This document shows positions 1 to 9,350 of a DNA stretch of 52,319 nt, piece after piece. Source of the DNA: Collinsella aerofaciens (GTDB lineage Bacteria > Actinomycetota > Coriobacteriia > Coriobacteriales > Coriobacteriaceae); assembly GCF_005845035.1 (NCBI RefSeq), contig NZ_SPFO01000014.1, positions 1 through 52,319 of the forward strand. The letters are read 5' to 3'. The position numbers and the translations under genes were made by a program. The first letter of the stretch is position 1, and each line of letters starts with the position of its first letter. The notes below the pieces were generated by a model. That model was not told the DNA's origin. It made no database searches and worked only from the letters and a program-made list of their open reading frames with translations.

Positions 1-2
1 CA

Positions 3-542
3 CTTTCCGTCTACGGCCAGACCAAGGCCGCCGGCGACATCGCCGTGGCCGGCTGCCCGCGCCACTACATCATGCGCTCCAGCTGGGTCATCGGCGAGGG
101 CCACAACTTCGTGAAGACCATGAAGGGCCTGTCCGACCGCGTCGCCGACCCGGGCGACAAGCTGGACAAGATCACCGTCGTGGACGACCAGCTGGGCCGC
201 CTGACCTTCACGCGCGACATGGCCGAGGCCGTCTTCCACGTGCTGGGGACCCACGCGCCCTACGGCACCTACGGCTGCACCGGCTCCGGAGCCGTGAAGA
301 GCTGGGCCGACATCGCCCGCGCCGTCTTCGAGGCCGCCAACGGCAACGGTGACAGGGTGGTCCCGGTCAGCACCGCCGACTACTACGCCAGCGCCGAGGG
401 CCCCATCGCCCCGCGCCCGATCCATTCCGCGCTCGACCTGTCCAAGCTCGAGTCGGCCGGCTTCCACATGCCCGACTGGGAGGAAGAGCTCGAAGAATAC
501 CTGTTTAGCTCTTCTGAAAAAGCAAATATGGAGCAGCTGTGA
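3..542 (+). CDS. RmlD-like sugar-nucleotide reductase, 3' part (cut by window edge)
   Basis: The reading frame is open from base 3, so this is the C-terminal part of a longer protein; the first in-frame GTG (45) is internal. It begins just before a YGQTK segment, the Tyr-x3-Lys catalytic pair of short-chain dehydrogenases, followed by MRSSWVIGEGHNFVKTM as in dTDP-4-dehydrorhamnose reductase. RmlD makes dTDP-L-rhamnose for cell-surface glycans in the cytoplasm (family knowledge). The C-terminus (HSALDLSKLESAGF, then an acidic tail) fits the substrate-binding half. The stop overlaps the GTG start of the next glycosyltransferase by 3 bases, so the two are probably coupled. A diverged copy of its 3' end occurs at 12451-12768. 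It could be an RmlC-RmlD-type fusion, because the N-terminus is not visible. Confidence 0.8.
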   Translation, partial: LSVYGQTKAAGDIAVAGCPRHYIMRSSWVIGEGHNFVKTMKGLSDRVADPGDKLDKITVVDDQLGRLTFTRDMAEAVFHVLGTHAPYGTYGCTGSGAVKSWADIARAVFEAANGNGDRVVPVSTADYYASAEGPIAPRPIHSALDLSKLESAGFHMPDWEEELEEYLFSSSEKANMEQL

Positions 543-1651
543 AAGTACTGATGCAGACCCGCCAAAACGTTTTTGATCTAGCGGGCGGTGACACGACACA
601 ACTTGTAAAGACGAAGGAGGCCCTTGAATCAAAGGGTATTGATGTCGACCTGTCCTTGGACTTGCGACCCGATGTTTCTGGATACGATGTGGTCCACTTG
701 TTCAACCTCACGCGGGTCCAGGAAACTTTCATCCAGTCGAAAAACGCCAAGGAGGCCGGAAAGCCTGTCGTGCTCTCCACGATTTACTGGCCGACTGACA
801 GCTTCGAAAAAAGCGCAGCAAACGGCCTGAGAGGTTTTTTGGGAAAACATCTTAGCGTCGATGGAATGGAGCGCCTCAAGGCCTTCGGAAAGTACGTCTT
901 GCGCGGGGAGCGCAGCGAGGGTGCACGCTACCTTATGACACATAGCTTCCAAAAGATGCAGCTCGAGATATTGGACAACTGCGATGTGTTCCTGCCGAAT
1001 GCAAAGACCGAGATGGACCAGATAGCGGCTCATCTCGGCTTTCGCACCGACAACTATGTGGTCGTCCCCAACGCCGTCGACGTCGAGAGCATTAAGGCCG
1101 CGAAAGAGGTTGAATCAACAGGATACGAGCGATTCAGTGGATGGATTGTTTGCATCGGCCGCATCGACATTCGCAAGAACCAGCTCAACCTAATCAAGGC
1201 GGTGGAGGGGTCGGATTACAAGGTCGTCTTTGTGGGAAAGAAGTCTCCCGGGCATATCGAGTATGCGAACAAGGTTGTGTCGGAGATAGAAGCCAATCCG
1301 AACATGGAATGGATTAAGCAAATTCCCAACGAAGACATCTACAAGCTGTGCCGCGAGTGCCGTGTGAGCGTGTTGCCTAGTTGGTTCGAGACGCCGGGCC
1401 TCGTGAGTCTGGAGGCAGCCGCTATGGGGTGCAATATCGTGGTATCTCCCAAAGGAACGACGCGGGATTATTTCGGTGACAGCGCGTTTTATTGCGATGT
1501 CAGCAGCCCTTCCTCCATCAGGGCTGCGCTGGATGAGGCTTACGCCGTCAATTACGACGAGGTTTTCGGCCGAAAGGTAATTACGGAATACACGTGGGAG
1601 AAGGCTGCTGAGAAAACTCTCGACGGCTATCAACTTGCTTTGAAAGGCTGA
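539..1651 (+). CDS. GT4-type glycosyltransferase (GT-B fold)
   Basis: 370 aa, GTG start overlapping the preceding stop. The C-terminal half has the GT4 layout: CIGRIDIRKNQLNLIKAV around residues 204-221 (donor-binding lobe) and later WFETPGLVSLEAAAMGC, the E-x7-E region that holds the nucleotide sugar. The N-terminal half (VVHLFNLTRVQETF) is the acceptor lobe. It probably transfers one sugar to a lipid-linked repeat unit at the inner membrane face; donor and acceptor cannot be read from the sequence. It sits between rhamnose-pathway and UDP-GlcNAc epimerase genes. G+C falls clearly here compared with the upstream RmlD gene, marking entry into the variable part of the polysaccharide locus. Confidence 0.85.
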   Translation: MKVLMQTRQNVFDLAGGDTTQLVKTKEALESKGIDVDLSLDLRPDVSGYDVVHLFNLTRVQETFIQSKNAKEAGKPVVLSTIYWPTDSFEKSAANGLRGFLGKHLSVDGMERLKAFGKYVLRGERSEGARYLMTHSFQKMQLEILDNCDVFLPNAKTEMDQIAAHLGFRTDNYVVVPNAVDVESIKAAKEVESTGYERFSGWIVCIGRIDIRKNQLNLIKAVEGSDYKVVFVGKKSPGHIEYANKVVSEIEANPNMEWIKQIPNEDIYKLCRECRVSVLPSWFETPGLVSLEAAAMGCNIVVSPKGTTRDYFGDSAFYCDVSSPSSIRAALDEAYAVNYDEVFGRKVITEYTWEKAAEKTLDGYQLALKG

Positions 1652-1652
1652 T

Positions 1653-2786
1653 ATGAAAAAAGTTATGCTCGTCTTCGGCACTCGCCCGGAGGCCATTAAG
1701 ATGTGCCCGCTCGTGAACGAGCTGAGGTCGCGCCCCGACGAGTTCGACACGGTTGTGACGGTCACCGGTCAGCACCGTGAGATGCTGGACCAGGTGCTTC
1801 GCGTGTTCGACGTCAAACCCGCCTACGACCTAGCCGTCATGAAGCCGGGACAGACTCTGTTCGACGTTACGTGCGACGTGCTGCTCAAGCTCAGGGCCGT
1901 CCTCGAGGACGAGAGGCCCGACGTGGTCCTGGTTCACGGCGACACCACGACCAGCTTTGCCGCCGCACTCGCATGCTTCTACCTGCAGATCCCGGTGGGC
2001 CACGTAGAGGCGGGCCTGCGCACGCACGACATCTACAGCCCCTGGCCGGAGGAGTTCAACCGGCAGGCCGTCGATATCGTGAGCGAGTACTACTTCGCCC
2101 CCACGGAGGCCAGCAAGAAGAACCTCCTCGCCGAGGGCAAGCCCGAGTCCAAGATCTGGGTTACCGGCAACACCGGCATAGACGCCCTGCGCACCACCGT
2201 ACGCGAGGGCTACTCCCACCCCGAGCTCGAGTGGGCGGAGGGCTCCCGACTCATCCTCATCACGGCGCACCGCCGCGAGAACCTGGGCGAGCCCATGCAC
2301 CGCATGTTTCGCGCCATCCGCCGCGTGATGGTGGAACGCCCCGATACTAAGGCTATCTACCCCATCCACATGAACCCACTCGTCCGCAAGGCCGCCCACG
2401 AGGAGCTCGACGGCTTCGACCGCCTGCACATCATCGACCCGCTCGAGGTGCTCGACTTCCACAACTTCATGGCGGCGAGCCACCTCATCCTCACCGACTC
2501 GGGCGGCATCCAGGAGGAGGCCCCGAGCCTGGGCAAGCCGGTGCTCGTCATGCGCGACACCACCGAGCGCCCCGAGGGCGTGGCCGCCGGCACGCTGAAG
2601 CTCGTCGGCACCGAGGAGGAGGCCATCTACCGCGAGTTCAGTAGGCTTCTTTGCGACGACGAGGAGTACGTCGCCATGTCCCGCGCCTCCAATCCCTACG
2701 GCGACGGACATGCGAGCGAGCGGATCGCGGAAGCTTTGGGTCGTTCATCTCTCGAGGCTGGAATACGTGATGGTGAATGTCGATGA
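1653..2786 (+). CDS. wecB: UDP-N-acetylglucosamine 2-epimerase (non-hydrolysing)
   Basis: 377 aa, the usual family length. It converts UDP-GlcNAc to UDP-ManNAc in the cytoplasm, a precursor for ManNAc-containing glycans. Family signatures: VFGTRPEAIKMCPL at the N-terminus, VTGQHREMLDQVL, VHGDTTTSFAAALACFY, VGHVEAGLRT, ITAHRRENLGEP, and LTDSGGIQEEAPSLGKPVLVMRDTTERPE at the UDP site. It starts one base after the upstream stop and its stop overlaps the next start by 10 bases, so it is in the same transcript. Codon use is G+C-rich, unlike its neighbours on either side, so it may have a different history from them. Confidence 0.95.
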   Translation: MKKVMLVFGTRPEAIKMCPLVNELRSRPDEFDTVVTVTGQHREMLDQVLRVFDVKPAYDLAVMKPGQTLFDVTCDVLLKLRAVLEDERPDVVLVHGDTTTSFAAALACFYLQIPVGHVEAGLRTHDIYSPWPEEFNRQAVDIVSEYYFAPTEASKKNLLAEGKPESKIWVTGNTGIDALRTTVREGYSHPELEWAEGSRLILITAHRRENLGEPMHRMFRAIRRVMVERPDTKAIYPIHMNPLVRKAAHEELDGFDRLHIIDPLEVLDFHNFMAASHLILTDSGGIQEEAPSLGKPVLVMRDTTERPEGVAAGTLKLVGTEEEAIYREFSRLLCDDEEYVAMSRASNPYGDGHASERIAEALGRSSLEAGIRDGECR

Positions 2787-4120
2787 ATCTTTTTAACTGC
2801 GGACAAATCAACGAGAAGCTTAAAGGTTTGTTTTGGAAACTCCCGTTGAGCGCTGAATTTAAAGAAAACCTCAGAGTCAGGCGTTATGAGCGTATTCTCG
2901 AACGCGAAGCGGCAGCCGATGCGGGCTCCTTGCGTATTGTGGCTGATAATGACCTTTTGAGCTCTTACGCCGAGTATGTCCTAGAAAGTTATGATGCGCG
3001 TGCCGAGGGCTACGTCGGCTATCGAAGGCATGATGAGGCTAAGTCGGACGTGCTGTTGGTGGCATATTATTTGACGCAATTCCACCCCAATGCTCAAAAT
3101 GACTCCTGGTGGGGACGAGGAACCACTGAGTGGAACAATGTTTGCAAGGCCGTCCCTCAGTTCACGGGGCATTATCAGCCAAGGAAGCCCGGCGAGCTCG
3201 GCTATTACGATTTGCGCTTGAAATGCAATATGCAAAGGCAGATTGAGCTTGCGAAGAATTATGGCGTAGGAGCTTTCTGTTTTTACTACTACTGGTTCGA
3301 TGGTGGTCAGAGACTTCTCGAAGGACCTTTAGATATGTTTCTGGATGACTCAAACCTTGACATGCCTTTCTTTTATTGCTGGGCGAATGAAAACTGGACA
3401 AAGCGATTCAGCGGTACGAGCAACGATGTCTTGATGGAGATCACCCAGAGTTCCGAGAACTACACCGCCTTCATGAGGGATGTTGTCCATGATTTCAGCG
3501 ATGAGCGATATCTCCGAATAGACGGCAAGCCCGTCCTATCCGTGTATCGCCCATCGCTTATTCGAGATCCGGAGCATGTGATTTCTGAGTGGCGCCGCAT
3601 TTGTAAGGACGAATGCGGCTCAGAACCCTATCTTATTGCCGTGCAAGAGCGTGATACCAACATTGATTGGTCGGCAGTTGGCTTTGATGCCGAGAGCGAG
3701 TTCCAACCCAAGCAGGTGCAGCACAACTGTCGCAACATAACCAAACAGGTGCGTCCGTTGCGCGAAGATTTCGGCGGCACCGTCTACGACTATGCGGATT
3801 TGGTCGAGAATAAGCGATATGCGACTTGGAGCCGCGATAAGAAGGTCTATCCCGCCGTTATGCCCATGTGGGACAACACGGCCCGAAGGAATCACAGAGG
3901 AACGATTTTTCACGGGAGCACGCCTGAGCTATATGGACGATGGCTTGCGGACACGATTGACGAGGTGCGCCGTAGGCGCGACTTAGACAAGAAGGTGGTC
4001 TTTCTAAACGCTTGGAACGAGTGGGGAGAAGGTGCCTACCTGGAACCTGATTCACTGTGGGGGTATGCATATCTTGATGCGACATTGCGGGCCATCATGC
4101 AGGATGGGCCGAACGAATGA
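2777..4120 (+). CDS. WbsX-like / GH99-like glycan biosynthesis protein
   Basis: 447 aa. The core matches WbsX-type proteins of O-antigen and capsule loci, which have a GH99-like (TIM-barrel) domain: AYYLTQFHPNAQND, GTTEWNNV, HYQPRKPGELGYYDL, FCFYYYWFDGGQRLLE, WANENWTKRF, and WNEWGEGAYLEPD near the end. This family is annotated both as glycosyltransferase and as glycoside-hydrolase-like; its reaction in polysaccharide assembly is not settled, so the name is by family only. The start at 2777 overlaps the end of wecB; a second in-frame ATG at 2783 is possible. The stop overlaps the next start (ATGA), indicating translational coupling. Low G+C suggests acquired DNA. Confidence 0.8.
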   Translation: MSMNLFNCGQINEKLKGLFWKLPLSAEFKENLRVRRYERILEREAAADAGSLRIVADNDLLSSYAEYVLESYDARAEGYVGYRRHDEAKSDVLLVAYYLTQFHPNAQNDSWWGRGTTEWNNVCKAVPQFTGHYQPRKPGELGYYDLRLKCNMQRQIELAKNYGVGAFCFYYYWFDGGQRLLEGPLDMFLDDSNLDMPFFYCWANENWTKRFSGTSNDVLMEITQSSENYTAFMRDVVHDFSDERYLRIDGKPVLSVYRPSLIRDPEHVISEWRRICKDECGSEPYLIAVQERDTNIDWSAVGFDAESEFQPKQVQHNCRNITKQVRPLREDFGGTVYDYADLVENKRYATWSRDKKVYPAVMPMWDNTARRNHRGTIFHGSTPELYGRWLADTIDEVRRRRDLDKKVVFLNAWNEWGEGAYLEPDSLWGYAYLDATLRAIMQDGPNE

Positions 4121-5472
4121 AAAAGAAGAAACTGTTCATTGCCATAACGCTTTCGAACTATCTTATTGACCGTACGGGTACGCCGAAGGTCGTTATGAGT
4201 CATCAGGTTGCTGCCAATGACGCTGGCATCAAGTATATTGCCTTATTTCCCATTGGCGGTTCTTCTAAATTTGCAAAGAGGCTTTTCAGCAACTCATTCG
4301 GTGTGATATGCGATGGTAAGTTCGCAGGAGTTTTCAGCCTTGAAGCTTTCTTGGCTAGGGTAGGACGTTTGCTCGATGGCGAGTATGAACTGGGATGCAT
4401 TTACATCCATCACTTCATGGGATGGAACCTTGAATCGATTGCTGGCATAGTATCTTCGTATCCCAAGGTCCAGCTGGTCGTATATGCGCATGACTACTAC
4501 CTGTGCTGCACAAACTATAATTTGATACAGGATAGTACACAATTATGCGGATCTGCTAGATTGGGCGACGCACAATGCGTGGGATGTGCCTATTACGCTG
4601 ACAGCATTATTCGTGAAGATTGCATCTGGAGGCTTCTGCACAACGAGCTTCATCGCATAGTATTTGCTTGCCCTTCAAGCGTTGTCGAAAGAATGGTGCA
4701 ATCTTTCCATCCGGAAGCAAAGGGGCATTGCACGGTAATTCCACATCAAAGATACGTCGGGATTTATCTTGACAACAAGGAGATGCTTCCTCCCAATCAT
4801 GCAATCAAAGTTGCATATCTTGGGAAACAACAGTCTATAAAAGGCTGGGACTGTTGGTGTCGCCTTGTTGACGCGTTTCGTGGCCAGGGAAAATATGAAT
4901 TCGTTGTGTTCAACAACGAGACGAAGCCTTTACCTAGCGGAATGAGACGGGTCTTCGTCGAATTTTCACCAGGAAAACCCAATGCTATGATTGACGAGCT
5001 GCGACGCGAGAATGTGGATGCTGCTTTACTTTGGTCTCAATGCCTAGAGACGTATTCGTACACCTGCATGGAGGCATATGCCTCAAATGCTTTTATCATC
5101 ACTTGTCCATCAAGCGGTAACATAGCTGAGTTTGTGAGTATGACGCATTGTGGCCAGGTTCTTTCTTCGGAGCAGGAGCTGTGCCAGCTGCTCGACGAGC
5201 CTGATAAGTTGCTGGAGTTGTTGAACGGGTTCCGCGCTAATCACGATGGGGGCGCGATGGCCCTCGCGACCAATGACGCATTCATTGCTTTGGCGAAACC
5301 GAGCATTCCAACTGCGCAAAATGCCATCGAAAATGAGAGGCAATGCCGAACCTACAGATTCCGGCTAGACAATTGCTTCTCTTTGCCGCTGCGTATTTTC
5401 TATTCATGTCGGGAGCGAAAAAAAATCGAGGCTGCAAATTCACGGAAACGAAAACAAGAGTTCACCATATGA
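4117..5472 (+). CDS. Glycosyltransferase, GT-B-like, with cysteine cluster
   Basis: 451 aa, start overlapping the previous stop by ATGA. The start (IAITLSNYLIDRTGTPKVV), the central VAYLGKQQSIKGWDCW and the late CLETYSYTCMEAYASNAFI form a GT-B pattern in which the last segment resembles the donor-binding E-x7-E region. Residues about 129-166 hold a cluster of cysteines (YLCCTNY, LCGSARLGDAQCVGCAYY), which looks like a structural metal site. Some polysaccharide-locus transferases have such a cluster. Donor and acceptor are not predictable. The last 42 codons overlap a longer frame of the downstream polymerase gene, but the polymerase start is better placed at 5469. Confidence 0.7.
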   Translation: MKKKKLFIAITLSNYLIDRTGTPKVVMSHQVAANDAGIKYIALFPIGGSSKFAKRLFSNSFGVICDGKFAGVFSLEAFLARVGRLLDGEYELGCIYIHHFMGWNLESIAGIVSSYPKVQLVVYAHDYYLCCTNYNLIQDSTQLCGSARLGDAQCVGCAYYADSIIREDCIWRLLHNELHRIVFACPSSVVERMVQSFHPEAKGHCTVIPHQRYVGIYLDNKEMLPPNHAIKVAYLGKQQSIKGWDCWCRLVDAFRGQGKYEFVVFNNETKPLPSGMRRVFVEFSPGKPNAMIDELRRENVDAALLWSQCLETYSYTCMEAYASNAFIITCPSSGNIAEFVSMTHCGQVLSSEQELCQLLDEPDKLLELLNGFRANHDGGAMALATNDAFIALAKPSIPTAQNAIENERQCRTYRFRLDNCFSLPLRIFYSCRERKKIEAANSRKRKQEFTI

Positions 5473-6755
5473 GTATTCTTGAGAAAAAAACAGGGTCGGG
5501 GATAGATGCACTGATAATCAGTCTGATTATGGCTAAGGTTTTTCTGCTTGAATACCTTGGTATGGCCGGAATCGTAAATAACGTTATCTTTCTTCTCATT
5601 GGAGTTCGCCTTATCTTCAGTGGCTGGAAGATTCCGAAGAAGCTGCTTTTCCTCGTCTGCCTAATTACGATGCTCCTTGTTTTGAGTTACTCTGCTGGGA
5701 GCATAGTTCCCGGTAAGACCTCATACAACCTTAAAGCCATACAGACCTTCTTTTTCTATGCGCTCTTCATCGTGATGCTGAAGACCAACAGGTCAGATTT
5801 GCTGGATTTCGGCAAGCAGCGATGGATTGTTTTCTTTAACGTTGTCTATGCCGTCAACTGTATAGTTATTCTAATTCAGGTCTATTACCCATATTCTCTT
5901 ATGGCGGCCGCCCCCATGACGGGCCAAATTCCCTTCTATGAAGACCTGATTTCAGGTCTTTTCATGTATGCTTCGACCCATGCCGTTGCGTTGTTCTCGT
6001 GCTTCGTTTTGCTCATTGATTTGAACAGGATACGGGATGGAAGCGGGGAGTTGCGAATCCCCGTCGTTTGTTGCGCGGCGGCGGTTCTTGCTAGCTCACT
6101 TGGTATTGCCGCCTTGAACGACAACAAGGCTTTGTTCGCCTTGATGCCCATCGTTCTTCTGCTTTTCTATGCCGAAGGTTTGTCATCGATCAATTTCATG
6201 AGAATCGCCAAGGGCCTGATGTTTCTTGCTGTCCTGCTGGGAATTGTCTTCTTGCTGTACATATGCAATTCATCGTTCGCAAACTTTTTTGATGACAATG
6301 TCCTGTCGTTATTTGACCTTGTGGAAAGCTCTAGTTCGATAGGAACCGATGCGGTGGGCAGTGGAGAAAGAATTGCAATAATCGGTTATGCCTTAAATTT
6401 GGCGTCAAGCTGGCTTTTTGGTATCGGTTTGGGCGCAGCAACATTCCACGAGGGCGCCTTCTGCGGGTTTACTCATTTCGGCCAAGCTGATTTTGGATCG
6501 CTGGTCATCCTTCTGGGCGTTTGGTTCCTTATTGCCCTGTTTGCTTTCTATGTCTTCTGCGTGTCTTGCGGGTGTCGGGGGCGCAGGCCATACGTTCTTT
6601 ATCTTTCCCTTGTTGCGCTTGCGGCAACTGCGACAATCTACACTCAGTGTTTTACGAGGGCAAATAATGCCTTGCTGTTCTTGCTTATAGGGCTTGCGCT
6701 CGTCGAAAGGTGGAAGTCCATTGCTCAGAGTACGTCGGCCCTTTCTAAGGAGTGA
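5469..6755 (+). CDS. Wzy-like O-antigen/capsule polymerase, membrane protein
   Basis: 428 aa from ATG 5469, which overlaps the upstream stop (ATGA); the frame is open further upstream but that part is not hydrophobic. About ten or more hydrophobic stretches run throughout (for example LLFLVCLITMLLVLSYSAG, FFYALFIVMLK, LMFLAVLLGIVFLLYI, SLVILLGVWFLIALFAFYVF). A longer loop near residues 270-310 contains the SIGTDAVGSGERI segment, typical in position of the periplasm-side loop of Wzy and O-antigen ligases. Wzy polymerises undecaprenyl-linked repeat units on the outer membrane face. It could instead be a ligase (WaaL-like); the neighbouring Wzx makes Wzy more likely. Confidence 0.75.
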   Translation: MSILEKKTGSGIDALIISLIMAKVFLLEYLGMAGIVNNVIFLLIGVRLIFSGWKIPKKLLFLVCLITMLLVLSYSAGSIVPGKTSYNLKAIQTFFFYALFIVMLKTNRSDLLDFGKQRWIVFFNVVYAVNCIVILIQVYYPYSLMAAAPMTGQIPFYEDLISGLFMYASTHAVALFSCFVLLIDLNRIRDGSGELRIPVVCCAAAVLASSLGIAALNDNKALFALMPIVLLLFYAEGLSSINFMRIAKGLMFLAVLLGIVFLLYICNSSFANFFDDNVLSLFDLVESSSSIGTDAVGSGERIAIIGYALNLASSWLFGIGLGAATFHEGAFCGFTHFGQADFGSLVILLGVWFLIALFAFYVFCVSCGCRGRRPYVLYLSLVALAATATIYTQCFTRANNALLFLLIGLALVERWKSIAQSTSALSKE

Positions 6756-6763
6756 CTGGTAAT

Positions 6764-7843
6764 ATGAAGGTCGGAATTGTTACTTTTACATTTGGGGACA
6801 ATTATGGTCAGCGTCTACAGAATTATGCTGTTCAGGAGCTGCTTCAAAGAAGGGGAGCGGATGCGAGCACGATTCGCCAAAGCGAGCCACGTTGCAGCCT
6901 AAAGCACCAGGTTAAAGTTTTTCTTGTCGATAGCTTCGCTGGAAAGAGGGGGGCCAAACGAGCGAGGCATTCAGCGTTTCTTCGATTCGATGAGGAACAT
7001 ATTAAATATGAGCCGAATTATTCTTTGCCGGATTTCCCGCCGAGAAAATCCGATGGTTTCGACGCTTTTGTAGCGGGAAGCGATCAGATTTGGTCCCCTT
7101 ACATTCCTGATAGCAATGGTGCTATGTTTCTTTGCTTTGCCGAAAGTGTCAAGAAAGTGTCTCTCTCGGCTAGCATTTCTGCACCTGAGCTGCCCATGGA
7201 GAAAAAAAGCGCATACAGGGAAAGACTCGCTGCGTTTGATTTCATATCGGTTAGGGAGAAGAACGCCGCAAGATTGATTAGGGAATGCGCTGGGTTGGAC
7301 GCGGAGGTTTTGATCGATCCAACCCTTATGCTTGACGCTGCAGATTGGGATAAACTCGCCGAAGCGCCTGCGGCTTTACTTCCTAGGCGCTATGCCCTGA
7401 AGTACTTTCTCGGTAGTGATTCTCCCAAGGTTGCGATGTTCGACGAATATTGCAAACGAGCGGGATTGGAGGTCGTAGATCTTCTGGGGGATCCTCGGTT
7501 CTTTGCCTGTGGACCTTCTGAGTTCATCTACCTCATAAGGAACTCCTCGCTTGTTGCTACTGATTCTTACCACGGAAGCATCTTTACGCTCCTATATCGT
7601 AAGCCGCTTCTGATGTTCGAACGCGCAGGTTCGCAATTCGACATGAGCGATCGGTTCGATACCTTGGCTGAGAAGCTTGGCCTAGGTAATTGGCGTGAAG
7701 CAAATTGGAATTACCTCGAAAGCGGGGAGCCAAAATCCTTTGATGTTGAGGATAAGCTTCGAATTGAGCGCGCAAAATTCGATTCGTTCCTTAATCGATC
7801 CCTGTTCAGCAAATCGAGAAAAGAAATTGTCTATCATGGTTAG
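6764..7843 (+). CDS. Polysaccharide pyruvyl transferase family protein
   Basis: 359 aa. ATG 6764 was chosen because AAGGAG lies at 6747-6752; an in-frame GTG at 6752 overlaps the previous stop but has no ribosome site. Family features: VTFTFGDNYGQRLQNYAVQ at the N-terminus, FVAGSDQIWSP (the conserved GSDQxW motif), SVREKNAARLIRE, and VATDSYHGSIFTLLYRKPL near the C-terminus. Members add a ketal-linked pyruvate from phosphoenolpyruvate to a sugar residue, giving the polymer negative charge. The F420-dehydrogenase-like gene two places downstream is a frequent neighbour of this family. The stop lies inside the beginning of the flippase gene. Confidence 0.85.
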   Translation: MKVGIVTFTFGDNYGQRLQNYAVQELLQRRGADASTIRQSEPRCSLKHQVKVFLVDSFAGKRGAKRARHSAFLRFDEEHIKYEPNYSLPDFPPRKSDGFDAFVAGSDQIWSPYIPDSNGAMFLCFAESVKKVSLSASISAPELPMEKKSAYRERLAAFDFISVREKNAARLIRECAGLDAEVLIDPTLMLDAADWDKLAEAPAALLPRRYALKYFLGSDSPKVAMFDEYCKRAGLEVVDLLGDPRFFACGPSEFIYLIRNSSLVATDSYHGSIFTLLYRKPLLMFERAGSQFDMSDRFDTLAEKLGLGNWREANWNYLESGEPKSFDVEDKLRIERAKFDSFLNRSLFSKSRKEIVYHG

Positions 7844-9341
7844 CCAACGTAAGACCGGTGCGATACTCGGCTATGCAAACATCATAGTCAAGAACCTGGT
7901 CAACCTCGTCTATACGCCCATGCTGCTGGCATTCGTGGGCCAGGCTGACTACGGCGTATACCAGACGTCCAACTCGTTCGTATTCTCGCTTACACTTCTA
8001 ACCTTCGGCTTTTCCGAGGCCTACATCCGCTTCTATACGCAGGAACGAGCGAAGGGTAGCGAGGGCGACATTCGCAGGCTCAACGGCATGTATCTCATGC
8101 TTTACATTGCGGTCTGTGTCGTGGCCCTTGCGCTGGGCCTACTCTTTTCTGCTAATGTTGGGACATTTTTCTCAGATAGTTTCACGGACAACCAGGTGGG
8201 ACTCGCGGGTAAGCTCATGGTGATAATGTCGTTCAACGTCGCCGTGACGCTTTTTTCAACCGTCTTCGATGCGTACATTCTTGCCCATGAACAGTTCAAG
8301 TTTCAACAGTCGAGGCAGATGTTCACATCTTTGGCGACTCCTGGCGTGGCTTTCGTGCTGCTCAATCTTGGGATGGGGGCGGCGGGCGTTGCGACGGCGC
8401 AGCTTGCAGTTGCATTGACACTGTTGGTTCTGAACGCCAGGTTCGCAGTCTTAAAGCTTGGCATGAGATTTGATATTTTCCACTTTGACGGGTCTCTCTT
8501 CCTCTCGATTGCCGCGTTCAGCGCGTGGATATTTGGTAATCAGATTTGTGAACTGGTTAACCAGAGTGTTCCAAATATGTTACTTGGCGCTCTTACGAGT
8601 GCCGTCACCGTATCAGTGTTTGCAATTTCAATTCAAGTTCGTAGCGTCTTCGTTTCCCTTTCAACGGTGATGTCGAATGTCTTTGTTCCAATGATCAATC
8701 GTATCGTAGCCACAAGCGATGACAACACTAAACTCACCCGACTCATGACGCGCGTGGGACGCTACCAGATGTTCCTATTCTGCTGGGTGTACTGTGGATT
8801 TGTCCTTCTCGGGCGCTTCTTCATTGCCAAGTGGGCGGGCGAGGGCTTCATGGACGCGTACTGGCTTATCTGCGCCATGGCGCTGCCACTGGGAATTCCC
8901 CTGTGTCAGAACACAGGAATCGAGATTCAGCGCGCCAAGAACATGCACAAGGCTCGCTCCGTCGTTTATCTCTGCATGGCGGGCATCAACGTTGTGTTCA
9001 CTTGGGCTCTGTCACCTGTTCTGGGTTATTGGGCTCCGGCCATCGCCTACATTCTGAGCATTTCGTTGGGCAACGGCCTCTTTATGAACTGGTATTACCA
9101 GAAGAGGATTGGGCTCGATATGGTTTTCTACTGGCGCCGCAACCTTCCCGTGCTGTTGGTCTCCGCTTGCGTCCTCGCAGCATGCCTGCTTGGATCAGCC
9201 TTCGTGCCCGTCACTGGATGGGCGTTGTTCCTCTGCTGGGGTGCTGTCTACACCGTCCTGTTCATGGCCGCTATGTGGGCGTTCGTACTCGATGCCGACG
9301 AGAAGAACATGCTCGCTGCTCGCCTGCCGTTCCTTCGTTAG
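7836..9341 (+). CDS. Wzx-type polysaccharide flippase (MOP superfamily)
   Basis: 501 aa from ATG 7836, overlapping the previous stop by 8 bases; the frame is open for 47 codons upstream, but those have no membrane character. Roughly twelve to fourteen hydrophobic segments and the start RKTGAILGYANIIVKNLVNLVYTPMLL fit Wzx/PST proteins, which move undecaprenyl-linked repeat units across the membrane. Conserved-looking pieces include GQADYGVYQTSNSF after the first helix and a polar YYQKRIGLD loop. With the Wzy-like gene upstream this indicates Wzx/Wzy-dependent assembly, not an ABC exporter pathway. Substrate specificity cannot be read from the sequence. Confidence 0.85.
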   Translation: MVSQRKTGAILGYANIIVKNLVNLVYTPMLLAFVGQADYGVYQTSNSFVFSLTLLTFGFSEAYIRFYTQERAKGSEGDIRRLNGMYLMLYIAVCVVALALGLLFSANVGTFFSDSFTDNQVGLAGKLMVIMSFNVAVTLFSTVFDAYILAHEQFKFQQSRQMFTSLATPGVAFVLLNLGMGAAGVATAQLAVALTLLVLNARFAVLKLGMRFDIFHFDGSLFLSIAAFSAWIFGNQICELVNQSVPNMLLGALTSAVTVSVFAISIQVRSVFVSLSTVMSNVFVPMINRIVATSDDNTKLTRLMTRVGRYQMFLFCWVYCGFVLLGRFFIAKWAGEGFMDAYWLICAMALPLGIPLCQNTGIEIQRAKNMHKARSVVYLCMAGINVVFTWALSPVLGYWAPAIAYILSISLGNGLFMNWYYQKRIGLDMVFYWRRNLPVLLVSACVLAACLLGSAFVPVTGWALFLCWGAVYTVLFMAAMWAFVLDADEKNMLAARLPFLR

Positions 9342-9350
9342 GAGTTCGCT

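Noticed and set aside
1830..2711. Long open frame on the minus strand opposite wecB
   Set aside because: It mirrors the codon pattern of a well-recognised gene in high-G+C DNA, with low-complexity composition and no ribosome site.
5343..5468. Extended N-terminus of the Wzy-like protein
   Set aside because: Overlaps the upstream transferase by 130 bases; the ATGA start at 5469 fits the coupling seen in the rest of the operon.
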